64,000 nt of DNA from Chitinophagaceae bacterium. GTDB lineage: Bacteria > Bacteroidota > Bacteroidia > Chitinophagales > Chitinophagaceae. The notes below the pieces were generated by a model. The model ran no database searches and had not been told where the DNA came from. It saw only the letters and a program-made list of their open reading frames with translations. The stretch's first letter is position 1, and the number at the start of each line of letters is the position of its first letter. Of the stretch, positions 7,228 to 15,914 are shown one piece after another. The stretch is from positions 47,598 to 111,597 of the forward strand of contig JAMLHK010000013.1 in the NCBI GenBank assembly GCA_023957155.1, in the 5' to 3' direction. The translations under genes were made by a program, and so were the position numbers.

Positions 7228-9336
7228 TTATTTTTCCGGTTCGCCAACCATCTTCAAAAACTCCTCTTCATTAATGATTTTAATTGTAGCAATTTTTTTT
7301 GCTTTTTCCAGCTTTGAACCTGCATCGTCTCCTACCACTAAGTAATTCAGCTTACTGCTTACACCGCTGAGTATGGCGCCCCCGTTTTCTTCTACTATAG
7401 ATTCGGCTACATTTCTTTTTAGCTGGTTGAGTGTTCCGGTAAAAAGAAAAGTTTGCCCCGACAGGTTGTTACTGCTATGCAGCTCTTTCTTTTTATTTTT
7501 AAGCTGTAATCCGATATCCTCCAGTTGCTTCAGCATTTGTATATTTTCTGCATTATGGAAAAACTGGTACACGCTCTCCGCAACTTTAGGACCAACATCT
7601 TCCGTTTCCTGGAGCTCTTCTATGGTGAGGGTGGTAAAATCCAGGAGATGCTCTACCCGTTGCGCCAGTGCCTTAGCCGTAGCTTCACCTATATACCGGA
7701 TCCCTAATGCGTAAATCAACCGGTGGAGCGGCTGCTTTTTGGATGCTTCAATTGCCAGCTGTAAATTGGTTACACTCTTGTTTCCGAAACCTTCCATTTC
7801 CCGGATTATATCGTATGGGAGATGATAAATGCCGGGGATATCCTTCAGGTAGCCGAGGGTATAAAATTTCCTTACGATGGCATCGCCAAGTCCCCGGATA
7901 TCCATTGCATCTTTACTGTTGAAATGAATGATCCGTTCTACAATCTGTGCCGGGCAGTGATTGCTGTTGTTACATCGCCATATCGCTTCTTCTTCAGGCT
8001 TTTCCAGCGGGTAGCCGCACACAGGGCAGGAAACGGGGAAAAGAATAGGGGTTTCTTCCCCGGTTCTAAGCTCCGGGAATGATTTAACCACTTGCGGGAT
8101 TACATCACCCGATCGTTCGATCAGAATATGATCGCCTATCCGCAGGTTCTTTTCCCTGATGTATTCTTCATTATGCAGTGAAATACTACCTACGGTAACG
8201 CCACCCACCAGTACCGGGTCAATTTTTGCAACAGGAGTAACTGCCCCTGTTCTGCCCACCTGAAATTCTACAGCTCTCAGTTTACTGGTTCCCTGCCGGG
8301 CCTTAAATTTATACGCAATTGCCCAACGGGGATGGTGTGTGGTCATACCCAGCTTTTCCTGTACTGCTACTTCGTTTACTTTAATTACCATCCCGTCAAT
8401 TTCATAGGGCAGGGTATCCCGCTGTTTTTCGAATGCTTCGCAATAGGCAATAACCTCGTCTATGCCGGTAAGTACTTTTTTTTCGTTTTCAGGACTTCTG
8501 AAACCAAGTTCCCACAGCATTTTCAGTGACCCGCTATGTGTTTCCAATGCAGGAGAAGCGTGATGACCCGGTAAAAGCGTTATGTCACTGATATGATACA
8601 GGAATGCCTCCAGGTTCCTACGGTTTACCTCCCGCGGATCTTTTATGCGAAGTGATCCTGCAGCAGCATTGCGCGGGTTGGCCAGCCTGTTTTCACCTTT
8701 TTCCTCCAGCAAGTCGTTATAGGCTTTAAAATGATCTTTGTTCATCAGCACTTCTCCGCGTATTTCAATTTGCTGTATGCCGTAGGCTGAAAAATTTGCC
8801 GACAGGGGCACCGACCTGATCTGCCGGATATTGGTGGTGATATCATCTCCTACCACTCCGTCACCACGAGTGGCGCCACGAACCAGCAGGTCGTTTTCGT
8901 ATATCAGTGAAATACTGGCGCCATCAAACTTAGGCTCAACACAATATGCAATCACCGGGAGTCCGCTCAGTTCCTTAGCCTTACGGTCGAAGTCGGCCAG
9001 GTCGGGTGCATTATAAGAATTATCCAGGGAGAGCATCGGGACAAGGTGCTGTACTTTCGGAAAGTCTTTTATAAGTCCTTTACTTACCCGTTGGGTGGGA
9101 GAGTCGGCGGTTATAAGCCCGGGTTGCTGCTGTTCTATCTTTTCCAGCGCCTTATACAGCCGGTCATATTCGGCGTCAGCGATTAACGGGTCATTTAATA
9201 TATAATACCGGTACTCGTGAAAACGCAATACCTGGCGAAGCAGGTTAACGGGGGCTGCTTCAATATGCTCATCGGAATCGTTTAAAAAAGACAGGGTTTG
9301 CTGCTGTAAATGTTGCGTTTGTTCTTTGTTGTACAT
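7228..9336 (-). CDS. ligA: NAD-dependent DNA ligase
   Basis: 702 residues, normal for LigA. In order: domain Ia and the nucleotidyltransferase domain with the adenylated lysine K136 in EPKFDGAS, an OB fold (VEFQVGRTGAVTPVAKI), a four-cysteine zinc finger (CPVCGYPLEK...CNNSNHCPAQ), helix-hairpin-helix repeats (IRGLGDAIV, EDVGPKVAESV), and a C-terminal BRCT domain (GQTFLFTGTLNQLKR...). It seals nicks in replication and repair. It lies 90 bases downstream of the response regulator gene on the same strand. Confidence 0.96.
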   Translation of the reverse strand: MYNKEQTQHLQQQTLSFLNDSDEHIEAAPVNLLRQVLRFHEYRYYILNDPLIADAEYDRLYKALEKIEQQQPGLITADSPTQRVSKGLIKDFPKVQHLVPMLSLDNSYNAPDLADFDRKAKELSGLPVIAYCVEPKFDGASISLIYENDLLVRGATRGDGVVGDDITTNIRQIRSVPLSANFSAYGIQQIEIRGEVLMNKDHFKAYNDLLEEKGENRLANPRNAAAGSLRIKDPREVNRRNLEAFLYHISDITLLPGHHASPALETHSGSLKMLWELGFRSPENEKKVLTGIDEVIAYCEAFEKQRDTLPYEIDGMVIKVNEVAVQEKLGMTTHHPRWAIAYKFKARQGTSKLRAVEFQVGRTGAVTPVAKIDPVLVGGVTVGSISLHNEEYIREKNLRIGDHILIERSGDVIPQVVKSFPELRTGEETPILFPVSCPVCGYPLEKPEEEAIWRCNNSNHCPAQIVERIIHFNSKDAMDIRGLGDAIVRKFYTLGYLKDIPGIYHLPYDIIREMEGFGNKSVTNLQLAIEASKKQPLHRLIYALGIRYIGEATAKALAQRVEHLLDFTTLTIEELQETEDVGPKVAESVYQFFHNAENIQMLKQLEDIGLQLKNKKKELHSSNNLSGQTFLFTGTLNQLKRNVAESIVEENGGAILSGVSSKLNYLVVGDDAGSKLEKAKKIATIKIINEEEFLKMVGEPEK

Positions 9337-9426
9337 GGTGAACTTTTCTGGTGTAAAAGTAGGTTAAAGCAGGAGAAGCGATACGGAAAGGAGGCTAATA
9401 ATATGATTACCTTCCGGAAGGATTCC

Positions 9427-10137
9427 TCAGATGGTAAACTTATACCCTACACCCCTGATAGAGTGGATATAGCGTGGGTTACGGCTGTCTTCTTCAAAGT
9501 ATTTTCTGAAGCTCAGTATAAAATTGTCTACGGTGCGGGTAGTGGGATATACATTATAACCCCAAACGGCCTGTAATATCTTTTCCCGGGTAACCACATC
9601 ATTTTTATTTTCTATCAGCAATTTCAGCAGCATGGTTTCTTTCCGGCTTAGCTCTATGTTTTCCCCGCGGTAATTAACGGCGGTCTGGGCTTTAAAGTCT
9701 ATGCTGTTTTTCCCAAACCGGTATTGATCCCCGATAGATTCTTTTTCCTGGATACGTTTGTTTTTATTGATCAGTTTTTTTATTCGTAATAAAAGCTCTT
9801 CCAGGTTAAAGGGCTTGGTAATATAATCATCGGCTCCTTTTTTGAGTCCCAGCACTTTTTCCGCGCTGCTGCTTTTTGCGCTTACAATCAAAATCGGCGT
9901 ATCGTTATTATTGAGCCGTACATGCTCAGTAACGCTGATGCCGTCAATTTCAGGCAGCATCACATCCATGATGATGAGGTCAAAATATTCTTCGCTTATA
10001 CATTTCAACGCCTGGGCGCCGTCTCCGGCGCAGGTCACTTCGTACCCTTCCATCGCTAAATTAAGCTTAAGGGCTTCCTGGAGATTTTCTTCATCTTCAA
10101 CCAGTAAAATATATCCCTGTTCTGTGGCTTTGCTCAT
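9427..10137 (-). CDS. OmpR-family response regulator
   Basis: 236 residues from the ATG at 10137. That start is chosen because it overlaps the kinase stop codon in an ATGA arrangement and gives a standard receiver N-terminus (ILLVEDEE). The receiver domain has phosphoacceptor D58 (IIMDVMLPE) and K108 (ITKPF). A winged-helix DNA-binding domain with the usual C-terminal pattern (TRTVDNFILSFRKYFEE, IRGVGYKFTI) follows. Partner of the histidine kinase encoded immediately upstream. Targets are unknown. Confidence 0.92.
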   Translation of the reverse strand: MSKATEQGYILLVEDEENLQEALKLNLAMEGYEVTCAGDGAQALKCISEEYFDLIIMDVMLPEIDGISVTEHVRLNNNDTPILIVSAKSSSAEKVLGLKKGADDYITKPFNLEELLLRIKKLINKNKRIQEKESIGDQYRFGKNSIDFKAQTAVNYRGENIELSRKETMLLKLLIENKNDVVTREKILQAVWGYNVYPTTRTVDNFILSFRKYFEEDSRNPRYIHSIRGVGYKFTI

Positions 10138-11126
10138 GAGGCATCTTCCGTTATGGGTAATGATATGGCAAAAATACACCCGGAAGGGATATTATCCTTC
10201 ACGGTTATGCTTCCATTGTGATCTTTAATAATTTTTTTGGTGAGGTATAGCCCGATCCCGGTACCTTTCGTTTTACGGGTATTTTCATCGCCTGCCCGGT
10301 AAAATTTTTCAAATATTTTTTTCTTCTCATCATTGGCTATCCCTTTTCCCTGGTCTTTTACCCGTAATACGGCTACACCATCGGCCTGGCGCAGGTGAAT
10401 AACAACAGCCTGCTGCTTACCTGAATATTTTATAGCGTTTTCAATGAGGTTATTAATTGCTAACTGGAGCAGCAGACCGTCTCCTTTTATATAGATACCC
10501 GGTTCAATAACTTCTTCAATGAGCTGGTGAGGGAATCGTGTTTTAAAATAAGCGGCGCTTGTCCCGGCCAGTTCACCCAGGTTGATCAACTCTTTGCCGG
10601 GCTTATAATTCCCCGCATCTATCTGGGAGGCCAGCAGAATGTTATTGCAAAGGTCATTAAGCCGGTTTGTTTCCTGGAGAGTATTGTGCAGGAGCTTTTC
10701 CTGTTGCGCTTCCTCCAGCTTTCTTTTAAGCAGGGTTTCGATATTCAGCTTTGTAACGGCAATGGGTGTTTTTAACTCGTGTGTAATAGCCATCATAAAG
10801 TTCTGCTGCTGTATGTTAAGCCTTATCTGTCGCCGGGTTGCCCGGTAAACGAATACTGCCCCGATCAGGATCAGCAGCATAAACGTGGACCCTTCACCGG
10901 TGTATTGGGCGATTTTCCTTTTCTCTTCATTCTGAATTTCTGCTACTTTGAGATGGTAGTCAGGCGTGTCTTTTTTCAGCTGCAGCAGCTTGTATTCCGA
11001 CATCTGTGTGCTTTGCCTCACTAAGGAAAGAAACCAGAATATCAGGGCGGTAGTAATATAGGTAAGCAGGAACCAGTAAACGATGGTGATTACGGTGAGT
11101 CTTTTTCTTTTGTAGAGGCTGGCCAT
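10134..11126 (-). CDS. Sensor histidine kinase
   Basis: 330 residues. Two membrane helices (about 12-34 and 80-97) bracket a short periplasmic segment of about 45 residues. The HisKA domain carries H116 in ITHELKTPIAV, and the HATPase domain shows N (NLIENAIKYS), G1 (VKDQGKGIA), F (IFEKFYRAGDE) and G2 (GTGIGLYLTKKII) boxes. All catalytic motifs are intact. Its start overlaps the gldH stop (TAATG) and its stop overlaps the response regulator start, so the three genes form one translationally coupled unit. Confidence 0.93.
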   Translation of the reverse strand: MASLYKRKRLTVITIVYWFLLTYITTALIFWFLSLVRQSTQMSEYKLLQLKKDTPDYHLKVAEIQNEEKRKIAQYTGEGSTFMLLILIGAVFVYRATRRQIRLNIQQQNFMMAITHELKTPIAVTKLNIETLLKRKLEEAQQEKLLHNTLQETNRLNDLCNNILLASQIDAGNYKPGKELINLGELAGTSAAYFKTRFPHQLIEEVIEPGIYIKGDGLLLQLAINNLIENAIKYSGKQQAVVIHLRQADGVAVLRVKDQGKGIANDEKKKIFEKFYRAGDENTRKTKGTGIGLYLTKKIIKDHNGSITVKDNIPSGCIFAISLPITEDAS

Positions 11127-11623
11127 TACCGGTTCGCTTTTTCAACACGGATACCTGCATTCATAATATGCTTCAACGGGTTTTCGCGCATGATCTGTTC
11201 AAGCGTAAAGGTACATTGTCCCGGGTTTTTAAACCGGTAGGGTTGTGGTGTGATCAGTTTTCTTACTTCGTAAATGTCGTCCATACCTGTACCTATCCAC
11301 CCTTTATTGTTGTCTGCAAGCAGGATGTCTACCCTTTGCCGCCTGGCGGTGTCGCCGGGAAGCGTAAAGTTAACGTTTAGCCAGATATTATTATAATTAT
11401 AAGCGTGGGTATGCCGGAGCGTTACATAGATATTATAAAGCGCAGCCGTGTCGCTGATATTAAATGCGATAGCAGGCTGAAAAGAGCGGTCCCATTCCTG
11501 TTGGGGGATAGTAACGTTCTTTTCAAAAACATCAACGGTTTTACACGCTATACCTCCCAGTATCATACCGCCGGTCAGTATGGCAAAGAGAACTGCCGAA
11601 CCCGTTTTTCTTTTCAAGTGCAT
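11126..11623 (-). CDS. gldH: GldH-type gliding motility lipoprotein
   Basis: 165 residues with a lipoprotein signal peptide; the lipobox cysteine is C27 (LGGIAC). The body fits the GldH family (FQPAIAFNISDTAALYNIYVTLRHTHAYNYNNIWLNV), a lipoprotein required for gliding in Flavobacterium. Homologues are also present in non-gliding Bacteroidota, so motility is not proven. It is coupled by overlap to the histidine kinase and starts 12 bases after yicC. Confidence 0.85.
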   Translation of the reverse strand: MHLKRKTGSAVLFAILTGGMILGGIACKTVDVFEKNVTIPQQEWDRSFQPAIAFNISDTAALYNIYVTLRHTHAYNYNNIWLNVNFTLPGDTARRQRVDILLADNNKGWIGTGMDDIYEVRKLITPQPYRFKNPGQCTFTLEQIMRENPLKHIMNAGIRVEKANR

Positions 11624-11634
11624 ATATTTTTTAC

Positions 11635-12510
11635 TTACAAAACATTTAGAACCTGTTCTTTTGCCTTTTCCAGTTCATCTTTCATAAGCACCACGCATTT
11701 TTGTATAGTGGCATCGTACGCTTTGGCTCCCGTAGTATTGATCTCCCTTCCTATCTCCTGTAAAATAAAAGAAAGTTTTTTTCCTTTGGCTTCGCCTTTT
11801 TCCTGCAGTAAAGCCTGAAAATAATCACAGTGATTTTTCAATCGTACCTGTTCTTCGCTGATATCAATCTTTTCAATATAATAGATCATTTCCTGCTCCA
11901 GGCGGTTACTGTCGAAATTATCTTTTCCCACATTATCTTCCAGCAGCTTTTTCAGCCCTTCCCGGATCTTTTGCTGCCGCAACGGTTCCAGCGCAATCAC
12001 TTCTTTTTGAAGTGTCCTGATATTATCAATACGCAGGGTAAGGTCTTTTTCCAGCACATCACCTTCATTTACCCGGTGCGCATTGATATGCTGAATAGCA
12101 TTAAGCAGGATTTCCCGGAAGCCTCTCCAGTCTTCTTCCTCCAGTACTTCCGTAGAGGGTACCACCACTTCAGGCAATTTGAGCAGGGAGCTCAGGATAG
12201 AACCGGTATCGAGATTCAGGTCGTTAGCCAGTTCAGCCAGCGACTGGTAATACGCTTTTGCCAGTTCGGAGTTGATGACAACGGGTTTGGCTGCGCCATT
12301 TTGTTTTAGCGTAATGGAACAGTCAACACTTCCCCTGAGCAGGTGCTCGGAGAGCATATTTCTTATATCAAATTCATAGGGGCGAAGTAAAGAAGGCATT
12401 TTAAGCGAAAGCTCAAGCTGTTTCCCGTTCAGGGACTTGATCTCTACTAAAAAAGCATTTTTCCCGATGGTTTGTTCAGCGCGTCCAAATCCGGTCATTG
12501 ACTTTAGCAT
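11635..12510 (-). CDS. yicC: YicC/YloC-family endoribonuclease
   Basis: 291 residues from the ATG at 12510, chosen because family members begin with a short residue run before SMTGFGRAE; an upstream ATG at 12534 would add eight non-conserved residues. The N-terminal YicC domain (SMTGFGRAE, VEIKSLNGKQLELSLKMP) and the C-terminal DUF1732 (LSFILQEIGREINTTGAKA) are complete. E. coli YicC is reported to be an endoribonuclease. It lies between the pseudouridine synthase gene and gldH in the minus-strand block. Confidence 0.88.
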   Translation of the reverse strand: MLKSMTGFGRAEQTIGKNAFLVEIKSLNGKQLELSLKMPSLLRPYEFDIRNMLSEHLLRGSVDCSITLKQNGAAKPVVINSELAKAYYQSLAELANDLNLDTGSILSSLLKLPEVVVPSTEVLEEEDWRGFREILLNAIQHINAHRVNEGDVLEKDLTLRIDNIRTLQKEVIALEPLRQQKIREGLKKLLEDNVGKDNFDSNRLEQEMIYYIEKIDISEEQVRLKNHCDYFQALLQEKGEAKGKKLSFILQEIGREINTTGAKAYDATIQKCVVLMKDELEKAKEQVLNVL

Positions 12511-12540
12511 ATCTCCGATAAGTTTGGAAGGCAAGGTAAT

Positions 12541-13131
12541 TTATTTTCCGAAGAGTTGATGATAGATCGTTTGGTGCGACAAAGATTTGATATCTCCGGG
12601 CTGCATACCTTTTATGTCTGTGCCTTCAATACGATAACGAATTAACCGGAGTACGGGGAAGCCGGTGTAAGCCAGCATCTTTCGTACCTGCCGGTTCTTT
12701 CCTTCTGTAAGAATAAGTTTTATCCATGATGTAGGAATATTTTTACGGAAGCGTATCGGCGGGTTGCGATCGGGTATCCCGGAAGGTTCATTCCAAATCC
12801 GGGCCCGGCAGGGCCGCGTGTGATACGGTTTCCTGTTGACCTGGATGGGCACACCCGTTATAAGCTCCTGTATGGTCTTATCGGTTATCAGTCCTTCGCA
12901 TTGTGCCAGGTATTCCCGTTCGTGTATAAATTTCGGATGCAGTAAACGATGGTTTAAAGAAGTATCGTTCGTTAAAATAAGAAGTCCTTCGCTATCATAG
13001 TCCAGCCTTCCAACGGGGTAAACATCTTTTTCAACGGAGAAAATATCTTTCAGGCATGGTTTATTATCTGCAGAAGTGAACTGTGATAACACCTGGTATG
13101 GTTTGTAAATAATGTAGTATTTATACTGCAT
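12541..13131 (-). CDS. rRNA pseudouridine synthase (RsuA/RluE type)
   Basis: 196 residues from the ATG at 13131. The catalytic aspartate motif is GRLDYDSEGLLILTND. The C-terminal part has the conserved LTEGKNRQVRKML signature. There is no N-terminal S4 domain, as in RluE-like enzymes. An alternative ATG at 13170 would add 13 residues, but that stretch is encoded by a terminator-like hairpin, so the later start is preferred. First gene of the minus-strand block that runs to 5885. Confidence 0.88.
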   Translation of the reverse strand: MQYKYYIIYKPYQVLSQFTSADNKPCLKDIFSVEKDVYPVGRLDYDSEGLLILTNDTSLNHRLLHPKFIHEREYLAQCEGLITDKTIQELITGVPIQVNRKPYHTRPCRARIWNEPSGIPDRNPPIRFRKNIPTSWIKLILTEGKNRQVRKMLAYTGFPVLRLIRYRIEGTDIKGMQPGDIKSLSHQTIYHQLFGK

Positions 13132-13138
13132 GGCAAAT

Positions 13139-13165
13139 AAAAAAGCCTCCCGTTTTGCGGGAGAC
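13139..13165 (-). terminator. Intrinsic terminator-like hairpin ending 8 bases before the pseudouridine synthase ATG
   Basis: Read on the minus strand: stem GTCTCCCG / CGGGAGGC (one U-G pair), loop CAAAA, then six T's. The T tract ends at 13139 and the ATG is at 13131. No gene is visible upstream on the minus strand for about 400 bases. Either a small RNA ends here or this is a leader attenuator for the gene block below. Confidence 0.6.
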
Positions 13166-13170
13166 TTCAT

Positions 13171-13577
13171 TATATGGATGGGTTAGTAAGTACCGGGAAT
13201 TTTATTTCCCATCACAATATTAAAAATAATTTTTTCTACCAAGAAAAATTTTCGATTAAATTTTATACACATTTTTTTTCACCGGCTTGTGGATATCAAC
13301 AGGGTTTAAAATGAAGCTGCTGAAAATCGGTGAGCAGCAGTTGCCGTTTTTTGTTTTTCGCAGGTAAAAAAAGAACAGCTTTAAAAAATGCCTTCCTGTG
13401 TTTTTAAAAAACGATACTGTACCAACATGTGTTTTTATTTTTACTGTAATCTTTGTCCATGCGGTATTTGCGATATGGTGTTTATTAAACGGTATGGTTG
13501 AAAAGTAATACAGCGATCATTAATAATAAGTGCGGAGAAGTTGTGTAAGCTGCTTTATTTTTGCCAAAACTTCACGT
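13171..13577. other. 407-base gap with two DnaA-box-like sites; no protein gene seen
   Basis: Very AT-rich stretch between divergent genes. It carries TTATACACA (13263-13271) and TGTGGATAT (13288-13296), each 8/9 to the DnaA box TTATCCACA, next to AT-rich runs. There is also a -7-like TATTTTTG at 13556-13563 for lpxD, and the minus-strand terminator described separately. It could be a replication origin-like region or hold a small RNA. Two imperfect boxes are weak evidence for either. Confidence 0.25.
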
Positions 13578-14528
13578 ATGAAATTTCCCTCTCCCGTTTC
13601 TGTTCAATGGATAGCAGAATTGATTGGTGCCGACGTAGCAGGCAATATTAACGGTTCCGTAACAGGGATAAATGAAATTCACCGGGTGGAATCCGGAGAT
13701 ATCGTATTTGTAGATCATCCGAAGTATTATGACAAGTGTATTCATTCCGCAGCAACATGCATCATTATTAATAATACGGTAACTGTTCCTGAAGGAAAGA
13801 CCCTGTTGATTACGGACAACCCTTTTGAGGCGTATCTTACTATTGTTCGTCATTTCAAACCTTTTATCCCGGCTGTTAAAGAGATCAGTGATACAGCTGT
13901 TATCGGAGAGGGAACAACAATAATGCCGGGCGTGTTTATCGGAAATGAAGTGACCATTGGGCGCAATTGTGTTATCTATCCCAATGTTACTATTCTTGAT
14001 CATTCTGTTATCGGCAATAATGTTGTTATTCAGTCCGGCACGGTGATCGGATCGGATGCATTTTACTATAACAGCAGGAAGGACCGGGAAGTATGGTATA
14101 AAAGAATGGAAAGCTGCGGACGGGCGGTTATTGAAGATGATGTTGAAATTGGCGCCGGCTGTACGATTGACCGGGGGGTTACGAATGATACTGTGATCGG
14201 CAGCGGTACGAAGATGGATAATATGATACATATCGGGCATGACACCCTTGTCGGTAAGAATTGTTTACTGGCTGCCCAGGTAGGTATAGCCGGTGGGGTT
14301 GAAATTGGTGATGGGGTAACATTATGGGGACAGGTAGGCGTAAGCAAAACAATAACGATAGGAGATAATGTAACCGTACTTGCGCAAAGCGGTATTAAAA
14401 ACTCGCTGGAAAAAGATAAGGTATATTTCGGTTACCCGGCGGAAGATGCGGGTTTAAAAAAACGTGAGCTGGTTTGGATTAAACGAATACCGGAAATCTG
14501 GAAGAAGGTGATGCATAATGATGCGTAG
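13578..14528 (+). CDS. lpxD: UDP-3-O-(3-hydroxyacyl)glucosamine N-acyltransferase-like protein (LpxD family)
   Basis: 316 residues from the ATG at 13578 (an upstream GTG at 13530 would add 16 non-conserved residues). After an N-terminal uridine-binding domain come left-handed beta-helix hexapeptide repeats (TIMPGVFIGNEVTIGRNCVIYPNVTI and onward). The catalytic histidine region reads MDNMIHIGHDT, matching LpxD. The enzyme N-acylates UDP-3-O-acylglucosamine in lipid A synthesis. It is separate from lpxC/fabZ, which are not in the window, so it could be a second copy. An IS element sits 30 bases downstream. Confidence 0.85.
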   Translation: MKFPSPVSVQWIAELIGADVAGNINGSVTGINEIHRVESGDIVFVDHPKYYDKCIHSAATCIIINNTVTVPEGKTLLITDNPFEAYLTIVRHFKPFIPAVKEISDTAVIGEGTTIMPGVFIGNEVTIGRNCVIYPNVTILDHSVIGNNVVIQSGTVIGSDAFYYNSRKDREVWYKRMESCGRAVIEDDVEIGAGCTIDRGVTNDTVIGSGTKMDNMIHIGHDTLVGKNCLLAAQVGIAGGVEIGDGVTLWGQVGVSKTITIGDNVTVLAQSGIKNSLEKDKVYFGYPAEDAGLKKRELVWIKRIPEIWKKVMHNDA

Positions 14529-14558
14529 CGTTGTTTGCTATAATGTGTAATAGTTAAA

Positions 14559-15820
14559 ACTTAATCTGACAATTCTTAAATTAGTTAATTTAAAAACAGA
14601 TTAAGATGACAACACAAAAAAAGTTAATTCAGCCGAAGTTGGGTGTTCTAAAGCTGGCCGAGAAACTGGGTAATGTTTCTGAAGCCTGTAAAGTAATGGG
14701 ATACTCCCGCGACAGTTTTTATCGGTTCCAGAAATTATATGAAGAGGGCGGTGAGATGGCCTTGAAGGAGATTAGCCGTAGTAAGCCATTGTTGAAGAAC
14801 CGTATTGAAAAAGCATTAGAAGATGTTGTAGTGGCCTATGCAACCGAGCAACCAGCTCACGGGCAACAGCGTGTGAGTAATGAGTTGCTTAAAAGGGGGC
14901 AGATGGTAGCACCATCGACTGTTAGAAGTGTCTGGCTACGTCATGACCTGGAGACCTTTCAAAAGCGTTTAAAAGCATTAGAAGCCAAAGTTCAACAAGA
15001 CGGTCTTGTTCTTACCGATGCACAGGTGGCAGCACTGGAAAAGAAAAAAGAAGACGAACAAAGCAAAGGCGAAATTGAAACTCATCATCCAGGTTACCTG
15101 GGGTCGCAGGATACTTACTATGTTGGCTACATTAAAGGCGTAGGTAAAATATACCAGCAGACGTTTATAGATACCTATACACGGGTGGCTTTTGCAAAGG
15201 TCTATGATCGGAAAAATGCTTTGGTAGCAGCCGATATGCTCAATGACAAAGTACTTCCTTTTTATCAGGAACAGGATATAAAGTTGCTACGTATTCTTAC
15301 CGATAGAGGAACCGAATATTGCGGGGCAAGAGAGCATCACGAATATCAGCTTTATCTCAATATTGAAGATATTGACCACACCAAGACCAAAGCAAAGAGC
15401 CCTCAAACTAATGGCATTTGCGAACGGTTCCACCGCACCATGCAGGAAGAATTTTACGCGATTGCTTTTAGAAAAAAGCTCTACAACACGCTGGAGGAAC
15501 TTCAATCAGATATTGACCACTGGATCGATTTTTACAACAGCGAGCGTCCTCATAGTGGTCGTTATTGCTTTGGCAAGACACCGGCACAAACGTTTGCCGA
15601 TAGTAAAAATTTAGCGCATGAAAAAGACCTCAACAACTTTTTCAGACAAAGCATTAACTTTAAATCGCCAGACGAAACGGAAACAGGCGCTGCTGAGGAG
15701 CAACCTGTCAGGGATAGTCTGACAGACGGAAATGAAAAAGCGGTTGAATCTACAGCCGCTTCTTCTTCAAAATCATTTTTGTCTCAAATGCCTTAAAAAA
15801 CCTAAACTGTCAGATTAAGT
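14559..15820 (+). mobile_element. IS481-type insertion sequence, complete
   Basis: About 1262 bp with terminal inverted repeats ACTTAATCTGACAATT (14559-14574) and its near-exact complement at 15805-15820 (15/16). A second inverted copy of the outer 9 bases (CAGATTAAG, 14597-14605) sits against the transposase ATG, so the left end can fold around the promoter. A shorter CTGTCA/TGACAG inverted repeat lies near the 3' end of the gene (15705-15725). No clear target duplication is visible. It lies between two converging genes and disrupts neither. Confidence 0.85.
14606..15796 (+). CDS. IS481-family DDE transposase
   Basis: 396 residues. An N-terminal helix-turn-helix ([30 protein letters not shown]) is followed by an HTH-like segment around residues 65-110 and an rve integrase core with the expected DDE residues: [19 protein letters not shown] and the [16 protein letters not shown] glutamate region. 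The C-terminal 45 residues are low-complexity and acidic. Length is complete and there are no internal stops, so the element may be active. Confidence 0.93.
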   Translation: MTTQKKLIQPKLGVLKLAEKLGNVSEACKVMGYSRDSFYRFQKLYEEGGEMALKEISRSKPLLKNRIEKALEDVVVAYATEQPAHGQQRVSNELLKRGQMVAPSTVRSVWLRHDLETFQKRLKALEAKVQQDGLVLTDAQVAALEKKKEDEQSKGEIETHHPGYLGSQDTYYVGYIKGVGKIYQQTFIDTYTRVAFAKVYDRKNALVAADMLNDKVLPFYQEQDIKLLRILTDRGTEYCGAREHHEYQLYLNIEDIDHTKTKAKSPQTNGICERFHRTMQEEFYAIAFRKKLYNTLEELQSDIDHWIDFYNSERPHSGRYCFGKTPAQTFADSKNLAHEKDLNNFFRQSINFKSPDETETGAAEEQPVRDSLTDGNEKAVESTAASSSKSFLSQMP

Positions 15821-15914
15821 GATGACGATTACATATAATGTGATGTATCATTGGTCAAAGGAGAGTCCGGATTTCTGGTTTCAGGGTAAAATGGTAAACG
15901 ATTCATCTCGCCCC

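Noticed and set aside
11830-12309. 159-codon plus-strand ORF opposite yicC
   Set aside because: Antisense shadow of a well-conserved gene.
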